Origin: Streptomyces sulphureus DSM 40104
GTDB lineage: Bacteria; Actinomycetota; Actinomycetes; Streptomycetales; Streptomycetaceae
Length of the DNA: 64,000 nt
NCBI RefSeq assembly: GCF_000381025.1
Contig: NZ_KB905828.1
Location: 1 to 64,000 of the forward strand
Direction of reading: 5' to 3'
Shown here: in pieces, positions 62,499 to 64,000 of the stretch
Layout: the number at the start of each line of letters is the position of its first letter
Numbering within the stretch: position 1 is the stretch's first letter
The notes under the pieces: generated by a model
What the model was told of the DNA's origin: nothing
The model's database searches: none
The model's input: only the letters and a program-made list of their open reading frames with translations
Position numbers and translations under genes: made by a program

Positions 62499-63185
62499 TC
62501 ACCGTCCGGGCGTGACGCCGCCGCGCCACCGGCGGTAGAGGGTGTGCTCGACGCCGGCGGCGTCGAGCACCCGTCCGGCCACGAAGTCCACGAGCCCCTG
62601 CACCGTCCGCGCCCCCGAGTAGAACGCAGGAGAGGCGGGCACCACGACGGCGCCGGCCTCGTCGAGCTCCACCAGGTGCTGCAACGTCCCCCGGTGCAGC
62701 GGCGCTTCGCGTACCGCGACCACCAGCGGGCGGCGCTCCTTCAGCGTCACCGAGGCGACACGCTGGAGCAGGTCCTTGGAGAGCCCGAGTGCGACGCCCG
62801 CGACGCACGCCGTCGAAGCCGGCACGATCAGCATCCCCTGCGCCGGGTACGAGCCGGACGAGGGCCCGGCGGCGAGGTCGCCAGGAGTCCAGTGGCGGAC
62901 GCGGGCGGCGCCGAGCGCTTCCGCGTCGAAGGTGTCGTCGGTGCCGTCCGCGCCCTGCGCGAGCCAGCGGCCGAGGTCCTCGGCGGCGTGCGCGTCGCGG
63001 AACGGGTGGCCCGTCTCGTCGAGGACGGTGAGCCGGGAGGCCCTGCTCACCACGAGGTCGACGTCCTCGCCCGCCTCCAACAACCCCCGTACGACGGCCG
63101 CCGCGTACGGGGTGCCCGAGGCACCCGAGACCCCGACGATCCACGGTTTCCTCGGGTTCCGGGTGCGCGCGTCCTCGTCGTTCAC
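62499..63185 (-). CDS. UbiX-family flavin prenyltransferase
   Basis: A 228-residue flavoprotein. The FMN site is GVSGASGTPYA, and the prenyl-site block is LKERRPLVVAVREAPL with the catalytic Glu. It makes prenylated FMN for a UbiD decarboxylase. In Streptomyces the mqn neighbourhood contains this gene together with ubiD and ubiA. UbiD is not in the window. The middle (about 75-100) has an acidic insertion (GADGTDDTFDAEALG). GTG start. Confidence 0.87.
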   Translation of the reverse strand: MNDEDARTRNPRKPWIVGVSGASGTPYAAAVVRGLLEAGEDVDLVVSRASRLTVLDETGHPFRDAHAAEDLGRWLAQGADGTDDTFDAEALGAARVRHWTPGDLAAGPSSGSYPAQGMLIVPASTACVAGVALGLSKDLLQRVASVTLKERRPLVVAVREAPLHRGTLQHLVELDEAGAVVVPASPAFYSGARTVQGLVDFVAGRVLDAAGVEHTLYRRWRGGVTPGR

Positions 63186-63290
63186 ATCCGCCGAGCCTAC
63201 TCGTCCGCCGACGGGCGGCAGCCGCCGCGGTGGAGCGGAAGCAGGCGTACCGACTGGCGCCTGCGGCCGTCGATACGGTTGGCTCTGGGG

Positions 63291-64000
63291 ATGGACGTCT
63301 CACGCCTCTTCCGCTCACGCGCCCGAGTGGCCGGTGCCGCGGTGTGCGCGGCGGCGCTCGCCGCAGCGGTCACCTCCTGTTCCGCGACCGAGAAGCTGAC
63401 GACAGGGCTCCAGGTGAAGCGGTCCGTGGAGAAGCTCGGCGACAAGCCGGCGGCGACGGTGCTCGTCGCGGCCGACGCCTCGCAGCAGGAGGCGCACGAC
63501 TTCCTGCGGGCGGCGAGGGGCGGCTCCGCCGGCGGCTCCCTCGAGGAGCAGGCCCGGCTCCTCTCGACGGGCGAACTCACCTTCGCCGTCGGCTCGGAGG
63601 AGGAGAAGACGGCGCTCGCGGACCTCAGCAAGTCGGAGCGCCTCAACGTCGCCGCCGCGCTCAACTTCGGCGGCAAGGACACCGTCGCGGCGAAGTCCGT
63701 CGCCGAGCAGCTCTACGTCCGTGTCAACCTGCGCTCCGTCGCCCACCACTTCGAGTCCGCGCAGCTCGACGCCGACCGGGCCGACCGCCTCGTCGCGCTC
63801 GCCGACCGGCTCCCCGCGACGCTCGGCTCCGCCAAGGACGCGTTGCGGGGCAAGTGGGTCCGCGTCGACCCGGACGCCTTCGACGCGTTCGTCGCGGCGG
63901 CGCAGCAGATGCGCGAGGCGGCGCAGGCCCCGGCGACCTCCGAGGGTGAACGCGCGGGCCAGGAGCGGGAGAAGAGCCCCGCGCCGAAGCCGACCCAGGA
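63291..64000 (+). CDS. secreted lipoprotein, N-terminal part only
   Basis: The gene runs past the right edge; 236 codons are visible. The signal peptide (ARVAGAAVCAAALAAAVTSC) ends in a lipobox with Cys 30. An Ala/Leu-rich helical region follows (KLTTGLQVKRSVEKLGDKPA, SRVEQLYVRVNL-like segments). The last visible part is Lys/Pro-rich (EKSPAPKPTQ). Divergent from ubiX. No family is recognised from this part. Confidence 0.78.
   Translation, partial: MDVSRLFRSRARVAGAAVCAAALAAAVTSCSATEKLTTGLQVKRSVEKLGDKPAATVLVAADASQQEAHDFLRAARGGSAGGSLEEQARLLSTGELTFAVGSEEEKTALADLSKSERLNVAAALNFGGKDTVAAKSVAEQLYVRVNLRSVAHHFESAQLDADRADRLVALADRLPATLGSAKDALRGKWVRVDPDAFDAFVAAAQQMREAAQAPATSEGERAGQEREKSPAPKPTQ

Noticed and set aside
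1..64000. tRNA and rRNA genes, riboswitches, phage attachment sites
   Set aside because: No tRNA-like T-loop with a matching acceptor stem, no rRNA sequence and no direct repeat bounding an element was found by eye.

Overview
The window looks like a Streptomyces chromosome segment. Coding sequence is very GC-rich with strong GC3. Genes sit in short operons with 1-4 nt ATGA/GTGA/TGATG overlaps. Several local arrangements are typical of the genus: DUF6879 next to XRE-DUF5753, UbiX / Lrp / MqnE-like / GNAT / DUF4229 genes, and a short HVDLCR-type leader peptide. All names are from reading motifs; no database search was run.

Layout: (1) 1-3.4 kb is an accessory island. It holds a truncated gene, four translationally coupled small orphan genes on the minus strand, a DUF6879 / XRE-DUF5753 pair, and a two-repeat remnant of a type I-E-like CRISPR array. 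(2) 4-7.7 kb has a SorC-family regulator convergent to an MHS transporter / FAD oxidoreductase pair. (3) 8.8-28 kb is a secondary-metabolite region. Twelve tightly packed minus-strand genes (24187 down to 14170) encode a cupin, two methyltransferases, KS-alpha, KS-beta, holo-ACP synthase, ACP, SRPBCC aromatase/cyclase, PfkB kinase, ICMT-like membrane methyltransferase, PF04199 cyclase and a stand-alone acyltransferase. They are flanked by an exporter, a flavin monooxygenase, a TetR repressor and three LuxR-type regulators with damaged or altered phosphoacceptor sites. No ketoreductase is visible. (4) 28.3-34.6 kb is a catabolic locus: aldehyde dehydrogenase, GntR, DHDPS-family lyase/dehydratase, MHS transporter, DhaK and DhaL, with two matching candidate GntR operators. 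(5) 34.9-37.4 kb is a compact unit: a 110-residue Asp/Gly/Ala-rich peptide of four 23-residue repeats, coupled to a JmjC/RoxA-like oxygenase and followed by a sucrase/ferredoxin-like protein. It resembles a peptide-modification system and is the best candidate for something undescribed. (6) 38.2-43.5 kb is a second MHS / FAD-oxidoreductase module, here with an IlvD/Edd dehydratase and a GntR regulator.

(7) 43.5-51.9 kb carries a hydrolase and HTH pair, a long-chain acyl-CoA ligase, and a divergent thiolase versus FabG4-like reductase plus MaoC hydratase around a 26-bp symmetric operator, followed by a TetR gene. (8) 52-54 kb has a small membrane peptide, a DAACS-family symporter and, upstream of it, a 32-codon Cys-containing leader peptide. 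(9) 54.1-64 kb carries DUF4229, GNAT, an MqnE-like protein that lacks the radical-SAM cysteines, and an Lrp regulator. Next come an OmpR/histidine-kinase pair, a VTC-DUF4956-CotH operon, UbiX and the start of a lipoprotein gene.

Functional links: the 10-24 kb genes probably make, methylate, oxidise and export an aromatic polyketide. The DHDPS-family and ALDH proteins fit a sugar-acid or hydroxyproline route ending in 2-oxoglutarate. The thiolase, FabG4-like and MaoC proteins supply three beta-oxidation-type or chain-elongation activities.
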